A stretch of 64,000 nucleotides of DNA, taken from the NCBI GenBank assembly GCA_022813625.1, contig JAKLMB010000024.1, forward strand, positions 372,001-436,000, read 5' to 3'. The notes below the pieces were generated by a model, which worked only from the letters and a program-made list of their open reading frames with translations, had not been told where the DNA came from and made no database searches. This document shows, piece after piece, positions 34,801 through 45,852 of this stretch. A program made the position numbers and the translations under genes. Positions within the stretch are counted from its first letter, which is position 1, and each line of letters opens with the position of its first letter. This DNA is from Aaosphaeria pasadenensis (Eukaryota; Ascomycota; Dothideomycetes; Pleosporales).

Positions 34801-35285
34801 CAATGATTGCCCACTTCGGGAGAGGGCAAGCTAAGCGATCGATCTCATTTTGTGCCTCTTTGGTTTGGCCTCGACAGCCTCGACAGCCTCGACAGCCCCG
34901 ACCACGACAATGATGCCTGTTTGGGCACTGAGGACAGGACCAAGGACGAGGGACAGGGACGAGACAAGACGAGATAGGACAGGGCAAGACAGGACAGGAC
35001 AGGATACGACATCCTGTCCTGTCCCCATCCTATCCTATCCCATCTCATCTCATCTCATCCCCAATTTCATCCCATCCTAGGCCAGCTCGCATACGACGAG
35101 GGCGGTGGGCCAACCATGCATGCAGGCGGATGTGGAGGGCAAATAATGATGATGGTGACGATGATGGATACGAGTGTGAAGTGTGATGATGCTGATGATG
35201 AAATGGAAAAGCTGACTTACCTCTGCGTAATGGCCTGGCGCAGCAGGTCTGCAGCAGTGGTGTTAACGCCACCGGTGGCAGTCAT
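31893..35285 (-). CDS. SCH9: AGC family protein kinase SCH9 (C2 domain plus kinase)
   Basis: Nutrient-responsive Ser/Thr kinase downstream of TORC1, the fungal S6-kinase-like regulator of growth and ageing. Exons on the minus strand: 35285-35221, 34305-33376 and 33318-31893, giving 806 aa. Exon 1 encodes VNTTAADLLRQAITQ, which I take to be the conserved SCH9 N-terminus; the first intron is 915 nt with a CTCTCCCCTCGCAG acceptor. KRLPGILHSYFGQVRDSL follows, then a Ser/Ala-rich linker, a C2 domain (about 195-410), and the kinase domain. Kinase motifs: GKGTFGQV from 418, Lys440, YRDLKPEN with Asp537, DFG at 555, and T-loop TFCGT with Thr571. The turn-motif threonine is about 732. Hydrophobic motif FAGFTF carries Thr746. 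A downstream start at 34343 would skip exon 1 and is less likely. Confidence 0.9.
34860..35060. repeat. Short tandem repeats inside SCH9 intron 1
   Basis: The 915-nt first intron of SCH9 holds a 9-bp tandem CCTCGACAG (34868-34896). Next to it are a GACAG/GGACA-type run (about 34930-35010) and a CATCCTATCC/CTCATCTCAT run (35025-35060). All are low complexity. Confidence 0.75.
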
Positions 35286-38200
35286 TTTGGAAGATGCTGA
35301 TGATGACGACGTTGATGGATACAGCCAGTAGGTTGGAAGGAGACGCTGCGATGAGGATGTAGAAGTGGAAGAGAGGAAGGCTGCGGGAGTTGCAGGAGTT
35401 GCAGTCGCAGTAGTAGCAGTAGATGGAGTAGTAGTAGTGGCTGTGGTAGATGGAGTAGTCGTAGAGGTGGTTGACAGCGTCGGTACCGCACTCGAAGACT
35501 TGGTGGAAGAGAGAAGTAGTGACCGACAGCGGGGTCGCGTTGGCGGAGATGAGTCTGAGGCGCGAGCTAGCTTCGGTCGATTCGCATGAGTGGTCGACTG
35601 CGAAGGTTTGAAGATGCTGCTAAAGGTATTGGTGAAGGCGGTGGGGTTGTTAATGTAAGAGTAGTTGCAGGACTTCGAATTCTTTTTATGAGAATGGAAC
35701 TGCTGGGGATGATTGTGGTGGTGCAGGTGATTATGCTGGATCCGTGGGTCAGGCGCGGTGGTAACACTGGTATTGGGAGAGGTAGTAGTAGTGGTAGTGG
35801 TAGAGATGGAATTGGTAGGTATTGCGTCAGGTGCCTTGTTGTTGGTCTGTTCGCTGCGGTGAGGCAGATGATGAAGCACCTGAGGGCGAAGTCGAAGAGT
35901 ATTATCTGATGAATCAGTAGTACTACTCAAAGTAACGCCGACCTCAGGAGTAGCGGTGTTGATCGATGATGACGATGATGGTATTGGAGGAGAGGAAGTA
36001 GTGGCAGTAGCAGCAGTACAAGTAATAGTACGAGGAGTGCCTGTACTAGTAGTAGAGACAACTGGGGACGATGCCGGCCGAGAAAGAGCCTCGAATTGAC
36101 CTTGACCTTGATCTTGACCCTGATCCCGATCCTGAATTTGGCCTTGTCCTTTACTTTGACCTTGACCTTGACCTTGACCTTGACCTCGAGCTGGCGCCGG
36201 CGCTGATGCTTGTATGTGTGTTGGCGCTGGCGCAAGTGCTGCTGTCAATAGTGAAGTTGAAGATGTTGGTGAAGGTGACGGTGAAGGTGAAGATGATAAT
36301 GGCGCCAGAGTTGCTGCTGGTGCTTGATCCCGTACAGGATCAGGGAGTACTGGCGTCATAATATGTATGTATACTTCCCAATCAATACCAAAGACGGCCT
36401 CCCTGAAATGCTTCGCTGGCTCGTTCAGAAGTGTCAAACCAACATGCGCGATGCCGAATGGAGGCTGGCCAAAGTGGATGGAAAATTTGCTGGCCCTCCC
36501 TAGTATATCCCTAAATACCTATACCATGTACACCTTAATCTCTAGTAACTCTAGTATCCCTAGTACACCTACTATGTATACCTAGGTACCCAGTAACCCT
36601 AGTGCAGTATGCAACGTTGGAATCGTTGATCGGGTATGGGATGGGTATGTCCTGCAATCCGCCCGTCCTATCCAGTACCTACGATTGATATGTGGGTAGG
36701 TTGGTAGATACAGTAGAGAGTACGGAGTAGAGCAGAGTAGAGTATGTAGAAGTAGAGAGAGAGTATAGGCTCGTTGGGATTTGGACCACAGGAACAAGAA
36801 CCCGAAACTCGACCTTTCAAGCCAGGTTTAATATTAATTACTCGTGTGCCCTGCCGTTCCGGTTTGATGACTACCGGTAAGGATTTATTGGCAGAGAAAC
36901 GTAGAGTAAACAATATGTATGCCCTTCTTATTATCTTCGTTCCGACCAGTCTTGCGACCTATAATTAAGGTAACGCAGGGTAAGCCGGGCAAGGCGGGCA
37001 AGACGGGCGAGGCGGTACGTAGAGTAAGGCAAGGCAAAATTGCGAGTACGAGTGCCGGTAAAGCAGAAGAGTGATCCGTAGAGTAGTACGAGTAGGCAGA
37101 ATAGATATTAGGCCTCAGGATAATAGAGTAGGAGTTGAGTTGAGATGAGATGGATAGAGTAGAGTAGAGCCAGAAAAGAAAATCCGCCCGAGAATTTTTC
37201 GACGATTTCTCTTTTGGGCGGCGGCGATAGGCGGCGGTACGGCGGTGAGCGACAGGGTCCTTTCGTTCTCCACCGACAATCTCCCAATGAGAAGAGCAAG
37301 AAAAGAGGAAAATGGCTGGGAAAGTAAAAAGGTAACTGTACCCAATTATTTTCCCCTTCCCTTTCCCTTTCCCTTTCCACGGTAAGGTTAGTTACCTTTG
37401 TCTGTGTCGTTCCCTCGTTCCACTTGCTCCAGAAGTAATTAGTCCACTCCGTTCGGTCCAGTAACCAACGAGTTAGCCTTCTTCGTTCGGTTCGGTACCG
37501 GTGAAACCCTAGGATGGCACTGAGTTGGGATGGGATGGCACGCACGGGATGGTGGTATCGAGAAACGGGCCAGAATGGGAATGCGAGTGGATGCGCCGCT
37601 GCTCCTATTGGGAAAACTTGTGTCCCTTGTGTGGTAGGAGGAATGTTCCGCCCTACGGAAGAGAGTGCCGCAGTTGGTATGTCTACGGTACGGTATACGG
37701 GACACATGTACAGTGTACCGTAGGTACAAAGAAAATGGATGGGTACAACGAGATGACACCCTTCCGCTTCTATCTTATCTTTGCCAACGTTGGTAGATAG
37801 ATGGATCTTCCAGTCGTCCTCGACGTCGCCACGTTGGAACTGTCCAGCGTATACGATATGTAGTAGTAGTGGAGATAGTAGGTATGTCTGTTTCAGCCCT
37901 GATCGAATCAAAATAATCTAAAAAGGGCGAATGATGGCGAAATCTCAGCTGGGAACGAGTTTGCCTCCTCTCGTCCCATCTCACGCTGACTGGCTAGCTG
38001 GTCCGTAAACCCAGGCGAGGCTACCTCGTAGAAAGGGGGCGTTTACGAGGTTTTACTGGAGAATCGGAAGCGATGATGATGATGGAGATGCAGCAGAACG
38101 GAGCTGTAGATACTACCGAGATACTAGATGCTAGATATTGGCTACTAACTCGGTGGTAGGGCGTGGTAATGGTTGGTTCTTTACTTGTCCGTGAGTAACA

Positions 38201-40863
38201 CCAGGGCGTTATTTCCATATACGCCTCTCTGCCTCTGCCTGCACTCTTACCGTCCTGTTGCCGGTCTCATTACCATTCGTCCAACTTCCAACTGCGCCTA
38301 TCCCAGCTCAAACGTAGACTGCTTAACATTCACTTGAAACCTCCCACGGCGAATGCTGATTTGACCGATCGGTATCTACGGTGTTTGAAAGACAGGAAAG
38401 GGTCAAAGATTTACGGCCATAATGAGTAAATTAGTCGGATGCCCCCGAGTTTGTTGAGTCGTGAATCCCCGAGCGAATGCCCCATTGCCTACAAATCACT
38501 GGACAGCATCCTGAGATAGATCCCCATCCGAAACATTCGAAAAACATAATTAATTAGTTACTACAAGTGGTGGTAGTGGTAGGGTAGTTGGAGCATGGCG
38601 TACAAGGTCCTAGCTCGTTCTTCATTCCCCATCGGGCCATTCCCCATCGGGCACACCGCTGTCTCGTCATCTGCCATGGTCTGTCGTCGAGGACCCTCCC
38701 ACGCCTCCCTTGACACCGAACTAGATACTCATAGAGTGGTAGTACAGTCCCTGGATACATGATCAGAGTCCCCTTATTAGTCCCTGCAGTCACTTAGATC
38801 TCACTACAGTATGTTCTTCGATCAATTATCTATCGTAAGGTCAATCAACATCTTCTCTTCACAACATCCAAAGCCTCCAACAATCAACATCGAACAACCA
38901 ACCAATCCCGCAAGAAAGAAACCCAAACCAACATCACCATCTTAACGGTAAACCTACCTGCAATATCGCTGCATCGTTGCATCGCTGCATAACCCGCCAA
39001 GTCACATCCCATCTTCCCACGCCCCGGCACAAGTTACCCAAACTAACCAAATACTGGGTCCCCCATCTGCCCGGTGACGTCTACCGTATCCACTCCCTCG
39101 CTATGCCGTCATTTGGCGGCGGTCGGCGCTTCCATCTGTGCGGAACAGAACGGGTGCTCCCATTCTTCTCTGCCAATCCTTCCATCTGACATACTACTAG
39201 ATACTATTAAACATTAATTACAACTGGGTCTCAGACATCCAACCACAGATGTCGAGATATCGAGATGTAGGGAGCTCAAGGGTTCCACGTTTACCGCGCC
39301 AGGCGTTCTCAACAACACGCTACAAGTAATTACACTTACACTCAACTCGTAAATGTAGCTTTTTGAATCCACGGCTTGGAGGTTTGCACCCCACTTACAC
39401 CTCCCATGCTCAAATCTCATCCACAGGTACAGTCGTTAGTTTAGTTAGTAGTGATGTGATTAATTAGAACATCTAGTTACCTGTACAGCAACTAGTCCGA
39501 CCGACTCTTGAGCTCTTTACATAGAAAACATACCGAGCCAATCATAGCCCACTCCACAATATCCATGAATACAGTCGCCGTAAACGGACAATGTGTACAG
39601 TTCTTCCTTCCTACACACATGCTCTTATCTACCTCCTACCCACCTAGGTACCTATACTACACTCCCCGAATTCATATCAGCGCTCGTCGATCTTTACTTC
39701 CTCTGCCAATAAACTCGCTTCCGCAACTTCTGATAGTACGTGCGGAAGAGGCAGGGAAACTCAAAAAGCCCATGGAAGTGGGCCCGATAATCCCGGCCGG
39801 AAATGCCAATGTAGGGAGATGCTTTAGAACGATGCGGCTTTGTGAACCCCACGCTGCATAGTCCGCGGTTTGGCGGCGTCCAGTGGAGGGAGGGTATACG
39901 AGGGAGGTAGGTTGGTAGGTGGGTGGAGGTCGGGATGGGGATGGAGGTGGCATGTGACATGTGACAGGGTGTTCGGTTTACCGCGGCGTTTGGTTGTGTG
40001 TTCATGGGGAAAGGGAAAATAAATGTACATATACATGAAGAGATGGTACTGTAGGTATAGCAGGACTGAAGTCCATTCGGTAGTCTGAAGGGCATTATCA
40101 ACTAGACATATCTAAGTTTCCATCAACTCACACCACACAGATCCTCGAAGACGACAAATACGTTCCAAATCTCTGCCTCTAGCAGAACTCTTTAACGGCT
40201 GTTCTTCACTCATATAAGAGAACGATATACAATTTGCAAATATGAAGAGAAAGTGCTTTTGGGAGTTTCCCCAAAGCCGTGGTTAGGTGGACGACGTAAC
40301 TATTCGGACTTGGTTCTGGAATCATGGAGAAATGTGTCCGAGTTTCTCGAGATATATTGTCAAGAAGATCGAGCTTATAAATAAAAGCTGACGACATGGC
40401 CGATATCAAATCATTGTCCAGATCATTGCAGACGCTCCCATGGCAGTTCACCAATGGCTCTAATGTTGTCAGGTTGTTGCCTAGGTCGACAACCGTCAGC
40501 GCTCACTGATTCCTACCATCTTTGAGCCAGTGACATTGACAAACCCTTGAATTATATGAACAATACCGATTCCTTTCAACTTCAATCCCAGTTCCTTGTC
40601 TTTTCCTACTACATACTATCCCGGCAGGACTATTGAAGTTCCCCAGAACAACAAACCACGGTCAATAGTTCCGCCGACCCGCCAAGATCTTCGTACCCAA
40701 ATACTTTAAACATAGCTACATCGAACCCGCGGGGCGTGTTCGCGCGTTGTCGTCACAACTTTTTTGTTCACCCAATTCTACAAGAACCGGACAACCACCT
40801 ATCCTCTGCGCCTGCGGATCTAAGAAACCACAATTACTCCCTCCACCCCCACCGCGGCCCACC
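35286..40863. promoter_or_regulatory. 5.6 kb divergent intergenic region SCH9 / NC2-beta
   Basis: The second longest gene-free stretch. Immediately upstream of the SCH9 start, 384 codons (36437-35286) are open and in frame with it, very rich in Ser, Thr, Ala, Gln and Gly. A CCTTGA hexamer tandem lies at about 36154-36186. Further right are a GGGCAAGGCGGGCAAGACGG-type run (36985-37015), CCCTTTCC runs (about 37355-37378), TACGGAGTA (36721-36729) and TACCTAGGTA (36579-36588). A 267-codon frame at 37911-37108 (minus) looks non-coding. The last 200 bp before 40864 is probably the NC2-beta promoter. I see no other gene. Confidence 0.5.
36154..36186. repeat. CCTTGA hexamer tandem
   Basis: About five copies of CTTGAC in a row. 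Read on the minus strand in the frame that continues into SCH9 exon 1 they encode Gly-Gln pairs. Confidence 0.85.
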
Positions 40864-41551
40864 ATGTCTGATCGCGAGTTCGGCGGGAACGATGATCTCT
40901 CCCTCCCAAAAGGTACGTCGCCCTCCCAAAGCTCAAAGCTCCCATTTCTTCGCGCGCGCCGCGCATGCGAATGCCTCCCCTCGGACCCTACCGCCTGACG
41001 CCCTATCTTATCCATATGAATAATTGAGATTTTCTTTCAAGGAAGCTAACAAACAAACTTACAGCGACGGTGCACAAGATCGTGAGCGAGATCCTTGCCA
41101 ACGACCCTGGAATGTCCTTTGCGAAGGATACGCGCGACCTTCTGATCGAGTGCTGCGTCGAGTTCATTACGCTCATATCGTCCGAGGCGAACGAGATCGC
41201 GGAGAAGGAGGCCAAGAAGACGATAGCGTGCGAGCACGTCAAGGCTGCGCTGGAGGAGCTGGATTTCAGCGACTATGTTCCTGCGATCCTCGAGGTTGCT
41301 GCCGATTATAAGAAACAACAGGCCGTACGTTTCCCCTTTTTCCTTCTGCAGCTTATTGTTTTCTCCGCGTTGTTGCCAAAGCCAATGTGGCTTGGTGGTG
41401 GTAGGAATGTTTGCTGATGGGTGTTTTACAGAACCGAGAGAAGAAACAGACAAAGATCGAGCAGAGCGGCATGACCGAGGAGGAGCTCATCCGTCAACAA
41501 CAGGAGCTCTTCCGCTCTGCGACCGACAAGTTCAATGCTGGTCCGCAATAG
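40864..41551 (+). CDS. NCB2: Negative cofactor 2 subunit beta (Dr1), histone-fold transcription regulator
   Basis: Beta subunit of NC2, which binds TBP on DNA and blocks or tunes RNA polymerase II preinitiation complex assembly. Exons 40864-40912, 41065-41324 and 41432-41551 (introns 152 and 107 nt), giving 142 aa, the expected size. The histone fold covers about residues 17-100: ATVHKIVSEILANDPGMSFA, then LLIECCVEFITLISSEAN and KKTIACEHVKAALEELDF. The combination of LPKATV with this helix 2 separates Dr1 from NF-YB and from the CHRAC/Pol-epsilon histone-fold subunits. The C-terminal REKKQTK and Gln-rich helix (EELIRQQQELF) is also typical. The start is preceded by a CT-rich leader. Confidence 0.93.
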
Positions 41552-42377
41552 CCACAGCACATACGTTCATGACATTTCCAGCCGAAGATGGATGCGAAAT
41601 AGTTCGCGCAATTGTGTTCTTCTCCTGCGACTGAAGAATGCGTGGGCAATCCACGGGAAATGTTGTTAAGATTTACTGACGGCGAAGGGGTCGCAACCAT
41701 GTCGCGGATGGTTACGGGTGTTCGTTTCTCAAAAGGGCGATTTCTGCAAATGAAGTCCAAGGCGTTCAGGATGGGTGCTTCGACACAGCAAAGGCGGCGT
41801 TTACGGCTAGATGGAGCATACAGAGCCTATCTACAGCATGGCTTATTTTCCGGCCTTTTCTTCACAGCCATTTTCACTTTGGCATGCAAATATAGGAGTT
41901 CATATCATCTGTCTATATATATATCAAGTTTGTTCAACAGCGTCCGGGACGACCAGATGCTGTAAATCACAGATCAGCTGATATCAATTATGTGATGTAT
42001 TGTATGCGTTTTTCGGAGGAGAATATGAGAAGGGCGTGAAACAAGAGAGAGGCGTGAGTATGTTACACATGTTTAGTCACTGCATGTCGTGCATATGTTT
42101 GTCACTTTTAAGAGTGAAAACGCTTGCCGTTGTGCAGCGGAACGTCTGAGTGAAATCCAGCCGGGCCTGCAGGCGGCGGGGCTACTTTCTAGCCAAGCAG
42201 CCCGGGAGCCCTGGAAAGCCAATGACGTTGGGCCCGCCGAGTTCCTGATCAACCACACCTCTAAGCCAGCTGCTTTCCACTGTGCCTTACTACACAACCT
42301 CAACCTAAACTTATATCTCCCTGCACCATCCATATACACAACTGCCGTCGCAGTAACCCTCCTGCCTCTCTTTCACA
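41552..42377. other. Intergenic, NC2-beta to DID2
   Basis: About 830 bp between tandem genes; holds the NC2-beta 3' region and the DID2 promoter. A GC-rich segment with a short hyphenated palindrome (GCCTGCAGGC at about 42167-42176) precedes the DID2 leader. No gene seen. Confidence 0.5.
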
Positions 42378-43152
42378 ATGTCCGGTCTCGAGAAAGCCCT
42401 CTTCAACCTCAAGGTTTGTCGCCTGGAACGGCCTAGTATCCACATCACCCCGCGCTCACAATCGGCAGTTCACCGCAAAGCAACTCAACCGACAAGCTGC
42501 GAAAGCCGGCAAAGATGAGACCGCCGAGAAGGCAAAGCTAGAGAAGGTGCGCAAACACAGATCATCCTGAACATCACACACAGAGCGAGGGGAGGCTAAC
42601 ACGGGGGTCCGACTAGGCAATGAAGCAGGGCCACAGCGACATCGCACGCATATACGCACAGAACGCCATCCGGAAGCAGAACGAGAAGCTCAATCTCTTG
42701 CGGCTCGCGTCCCGAATCGATGCTGTCAGCAGTCGCGTTCAGACGGCGGTCACGATGCGACAGGTCACTGGTAGCATGGCGAACGTGGTCCGTGGTATGG
42801 ATTCTGCGATGAAGGCTATGGATCTGGAGAAGGTATGCACAATAGATCACAAAAGGCAGGTATAGGTAGCTAACAGTCTCCCTGGTAGATCTCTGCGGTT
42901 ATGGACAAGTTCGAGACACAGTTTGAGGATCTGGACGTCGCGACTGGATACTACGAGAACGCAACATCGTCTGCAACCGCCGTGGGCACGCCGCAGGAGG
43001 ATGTCGACCGCTTGATGGCGCAAACAGCGGACAAGGCAGGCTTGGAGCTGGAGCAAGATCTACAGGCCGCTACCCCCGCAAAGACGAAGGTTGGACCAAC
43101 AGAGCAAGAGGAGGAGGGATTGAACGAGCGACTGCGCGCACTGAGGAATTAG
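42378..43152 (+). CDS. DID2: ESCRT-III associated protein DID2 / CHMP1 (Vps46)
   Basis: Cytosolic to endosomal Snf7-family protein that recruits Vps4 and its cofactors to ESCRT-III during multivesicular body formation. Exons 42378-42413, 42469-42546, 42617-42832 and 42889-43152 (introns 55, 70 and 56 nt), giving 197 aa, as expected for CHMP1. The basic N-terminal half carries KFTAKQLNRQAAKAGKDE and IYAQNAIRKQNE. The acidic second half starts KISAVMDKFETQFEDLDV. The last helix, EGLNERLRALRN, matches a MIT-interacting motif 1 (L-x-x-R-L-x-x-L). All introns lie between complete codons. Confidence 0.94.
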
Positions 43153-43714
43153 GCTGTGCTTCACGTGTCCGATACTGGCATTTTGGGAGGAGTTTCTGGG
43201 AGTTGCCGGCGCTGGGTAGATCCTTCATGGTTTGATTGATGATTCAATCCAAATTTGCACCTATTGTTCCGAGTCTATTGTGTGCTTTTCCGGCCATTGT
43301 CGATGATTTCGACCACTAAAGCTGAAGTCGCAGGCTTGTGCTGACCTCCACAATGGTATGGCTGCCTGTTCCAAGTTTAATAAATATCTAGCATTCACGA
43401 GAATTTTATTATTTCAATTCACCTTCCCTTGCGTAGTATTGTTGCCGACTGGCTCCCGAATTCTAGTTTCTTTAATATATCGTTCCAGACATTGAACTCT
43501 CCTTTGGTTCACATGATAGCGCACTTCGTGGGGGTCCGACTTGGCGCAACTTTTACTAACTCCGCGTCCATCTAACCCACGGCCTGTGCTTCCCCAATTC
43601 ACATCGTCCAGACTTCTGATGCTTTAAGAAGTATCTTAGATTTCCACGTTCTCTCACGACATTCTGTTCTCGTCCACCGCTAAAAACATACCCTAGACTT
43701 TCTTTCCGCGGAAC
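43153..43714. other. Intergenic, DID2 to MED27
   Basis: About 560 bp between tandem genes: DID2 3' region followed by a leader for MED27. No RNA gene, repeat or clear core promoter element recognised. Confidence 0.5.
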
Positions 43715-44753
43715 ATGGCATCCTCAACAGCGCTCCAACAGCCAGCACAGGCATGGGACGAATCGCAATGCGTAGCAGCCCTCGCGCAGCTCGAGCGCCT
43801 CCAAGCACAAGTCAGTAGAAACAAAGCCCCCAACCGCGCATTCAATTACCAGACCGAGTACTCACAGAACATGCACAGATCGATGACCTCCGCCTCACGA
43901 TCCCCCGCGTCGTCGCACCCCTAAGCCCCCAAATAACAAAGCGCCCAGAGCTCTTCGCCGCATTCAAGAAGGCGGCCGTCGGCTCCCAAAGCAACATCAA
44001 AGCCTTCCGCACGACATGGCAAAGCCAGGAGACGCAGGCGCTCTTCGAGCACACCAAGGCGAGCCTCGAGGCGAATTCGGACCTGACGCCCGGAGCGCAG
44101 CTTCCGAGGTACGGCTGGGAGCAGAAAGAGATCAAGGACAGGGAAGCGGAGGCGAGGAGACGTGATGGCGCGCAGGACGGGGTGGACGAGGCGGTGGTTT
44201 CGATGAGTAAGGAGGAGAGAGAACGGATCTTGCAGGAGTTCCGGGCGGCAAACGGGCAGCTCAAAGTGTTTAGTAAGGATGACGATCGTGATATTCTGGT
44301 ATGTTGGGTTCTCGTCCGAGCACTTCTCAGATGACTGACGGAAGGATAGATACATTTCATCAGTGGGGGCCTGAAGTATCGGTTCCATGTTGTGGTTAAC
44401 AGTGAGGCGAATGGCGGCAAGCACCTTGACGCTGAATGCTTGGGCAATGGGGAGCCCTTTGTGTCCATCACGCGTTGCGTCTCGTTGCGGCCTCACGCCA
44501 ACGAGCTGAAGCCTCTTTTGGTGAGTGGAATCCACTTTCAAAGTAGAGAAGACTGGTGGTGAATTGTCGCTAACGTTTATAGGACATGATTGCGGCATAC
44601 AAGAACGTACAGAGCAACTCCTGTGCCAAATGTGGAAAGCTACTCGACAAATCCGCTTTGGTTCCGACAGCAAGAAGGATCAAACAGACAGAAGAAGCCA
44701 GTGAGAAACAAGAAACAGTGTGGGAGGCGCTCCATGAAAGCTGCCTCGACTAA
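43715..44753 (+). CDS. MED27: Mediator complex subunit 27 (fungal type)
   Basis: Predicted tail-module subunit of Mediator, linking activators to RNA polymerase II. Exons 43715-43810, 43879-44298, 44350-44520 and 44583-44753 (introns 68, 51 and 62 nt), giving 285 aa. The N-terminal helix (ESQCVAALAQLERLQAQIDDL) is followed by DLRLTIPRVVAPLSP and a helical middle. The C-terminal domain has LIHFISGGLKYRF. It ends with a Med27 signature in which NSCAKCGKLLDKSALVP supplies two cysteines, with His/Cys in EALHESCLD as possible further metal ligands. The identification rests on that C-terminal region and the overall size. It converges on a minus-strand gene with only 23 bp between stop codons. Confidence 0.8.
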
Positions 44754-44776
44754 ACCATTGCCTACCATCCATCGTT

Positions 44777-45328
44777 TCAGTACCATCCTGGATATCCACC
44801 GAATTCATGTTCCAACCAGTGCGGATCAAGCTGCTTCCACTCGCCATATATGTCCCTCAAGGCATACGGATAGCCATAGGTCTCTCTCGGATCCGCCATG
44901 CGCAATGCATCTGTCCACATATCCCTATGTCGATGCACGTACTTGCGAGTCCTGTAGTCGTACGCTTCACAAGGATTGATCTTTGTTCCCGGAAGATTTG
45001 TTTTCAGTGAATAATCCGGTGCACTGTTGTCGAGGTTCCTATGCCGCGCCCACTGACTCTTCCTTTGCCGGATGTGCATGTAATCGTCTTTCTCAGCACT
45101 TATTGTCACATGCATATCGGGACCTTCTCCTCTCAGGATGTCTCTCAGTCTCGACATCTTGGATCTGTTCCCATCTCGAGGCCATATGAGGTGGTAGTAC
45201 GGCTTTCTGACGCGTCGCTTTTTCAGAGTCCCGTTCAAGTCATGCTGGAACCATCCTACACCTTGGGCGTACTCGGTTGGCCCTCTCCTTTGTGGGCATA
45301 TGACAGGCTTGAAGAAGAGGTTATGCAT
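44777..45328 (-). CDS. Hypothetical protein, single exon, charged
   Basis: An intact 183-codon frame on the minus strand. I do not recognise the family. It is rich in Arg, Lys, His, Asp, Tyr and Trp, has no membrane segment or signal peptide, and is basic in the first half (NGTLKKRRVRKPYYHL). The C-terminus (YGYPYALRDIYGEWKQLDPHW, then LEHEFGGYPGWY) is rich in aromatics and looks like a conserved block. Such composition and the lack of low complexity argue for a real gene over chance. Its stop lies 23 bp from that of MED27, and its start is 524 bp from the divergent NIC96. The true start could lie further upstream if there is a 5' exon. Confidence 0.6.
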   Translation of the reverse strand: MHNLFFKPVICPQRRGPTEYAQGVGWFQHDLNGTLKKRRVRKPYYHLIWPRDGNRSKMSRLRDILRGEGPDMHVTISAEKDDYMHIRQRKSQWARHRNLDNSAPDYSLKTNLPGTKINPCEAYDYRTRKYVHRHRDMWTDALRMADPRETYGYPYALRDIYGEWKQLDPHWLEHEFGGYPGWY

Positions 45329-45852
45329 CGTCGTCGTGGAGGGTGTTCAAGGACTAAAAGCCGCGAAACGAGTTTACCTCCGAGTCCGTTTCAACCTGAA
45401 GAATGGAATGATTGTTATAAAGGAGCAGCAAGTTCCTCGGAACGGACGTTTAGGTGTTTTCTGTGCTCATTACTGTTTGTTATTGAGATAGAGATGGCTG
45501 AGCTGGCATAGTAGGTCAGGAGTGCTTTCGACGTTTGGCCTCGCAAGCGACGCTGTTTGTTCCAATAACACAATATCATAATTCATCTTAATAATGACAC
45601 GTTATATCCCGATCGCCATCTTTATGCGCCCCAAAATGTTGTCTGCTTGCTGCTTTGTTATAGATACTTGTAGTTGTCATTGTTCGTGACTTTATACGCG
45701 CGCCTAATGCGTCAAAGTTGTAGCTGGCCCCTGCACCAGCTCTCCGAAAAGAAAACAACCCCAAGCCAAACGGTCAACTTGCACTCCCGCCCAAGTAAAG
45801 TCGCGGATATCCTGCGCAATCACCAACACCAACCCATCCTCACCCTCCCGTC
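45329..45852. promoter_or_regulatory. Divergent promoter, hypothetical protein / NIC96
   Basis: 524 bp shared by two divergent genes. No TATA box recognised. The last 130 bp before NIC96 is rich in C and A, like a leader. Confidence 0.45.

Noticed and set aside
34341..34829. Start of SCH9 at 34343 or further upstream at 34829
   Set aside because: A strong acceptor at 34306 joins in phase to the conserved exon at 35285-35221; the 34829 frame adds only low-complexity Pro/Ser/Leu sequence.
37108..37911. 267-codon open frame on the minus strand in the SCH9 upstream region
   Set aside because: Contains translated simple repeats (for example a Glu-Arg run) and no recognisable domain; probably leader or intergenic DNA.
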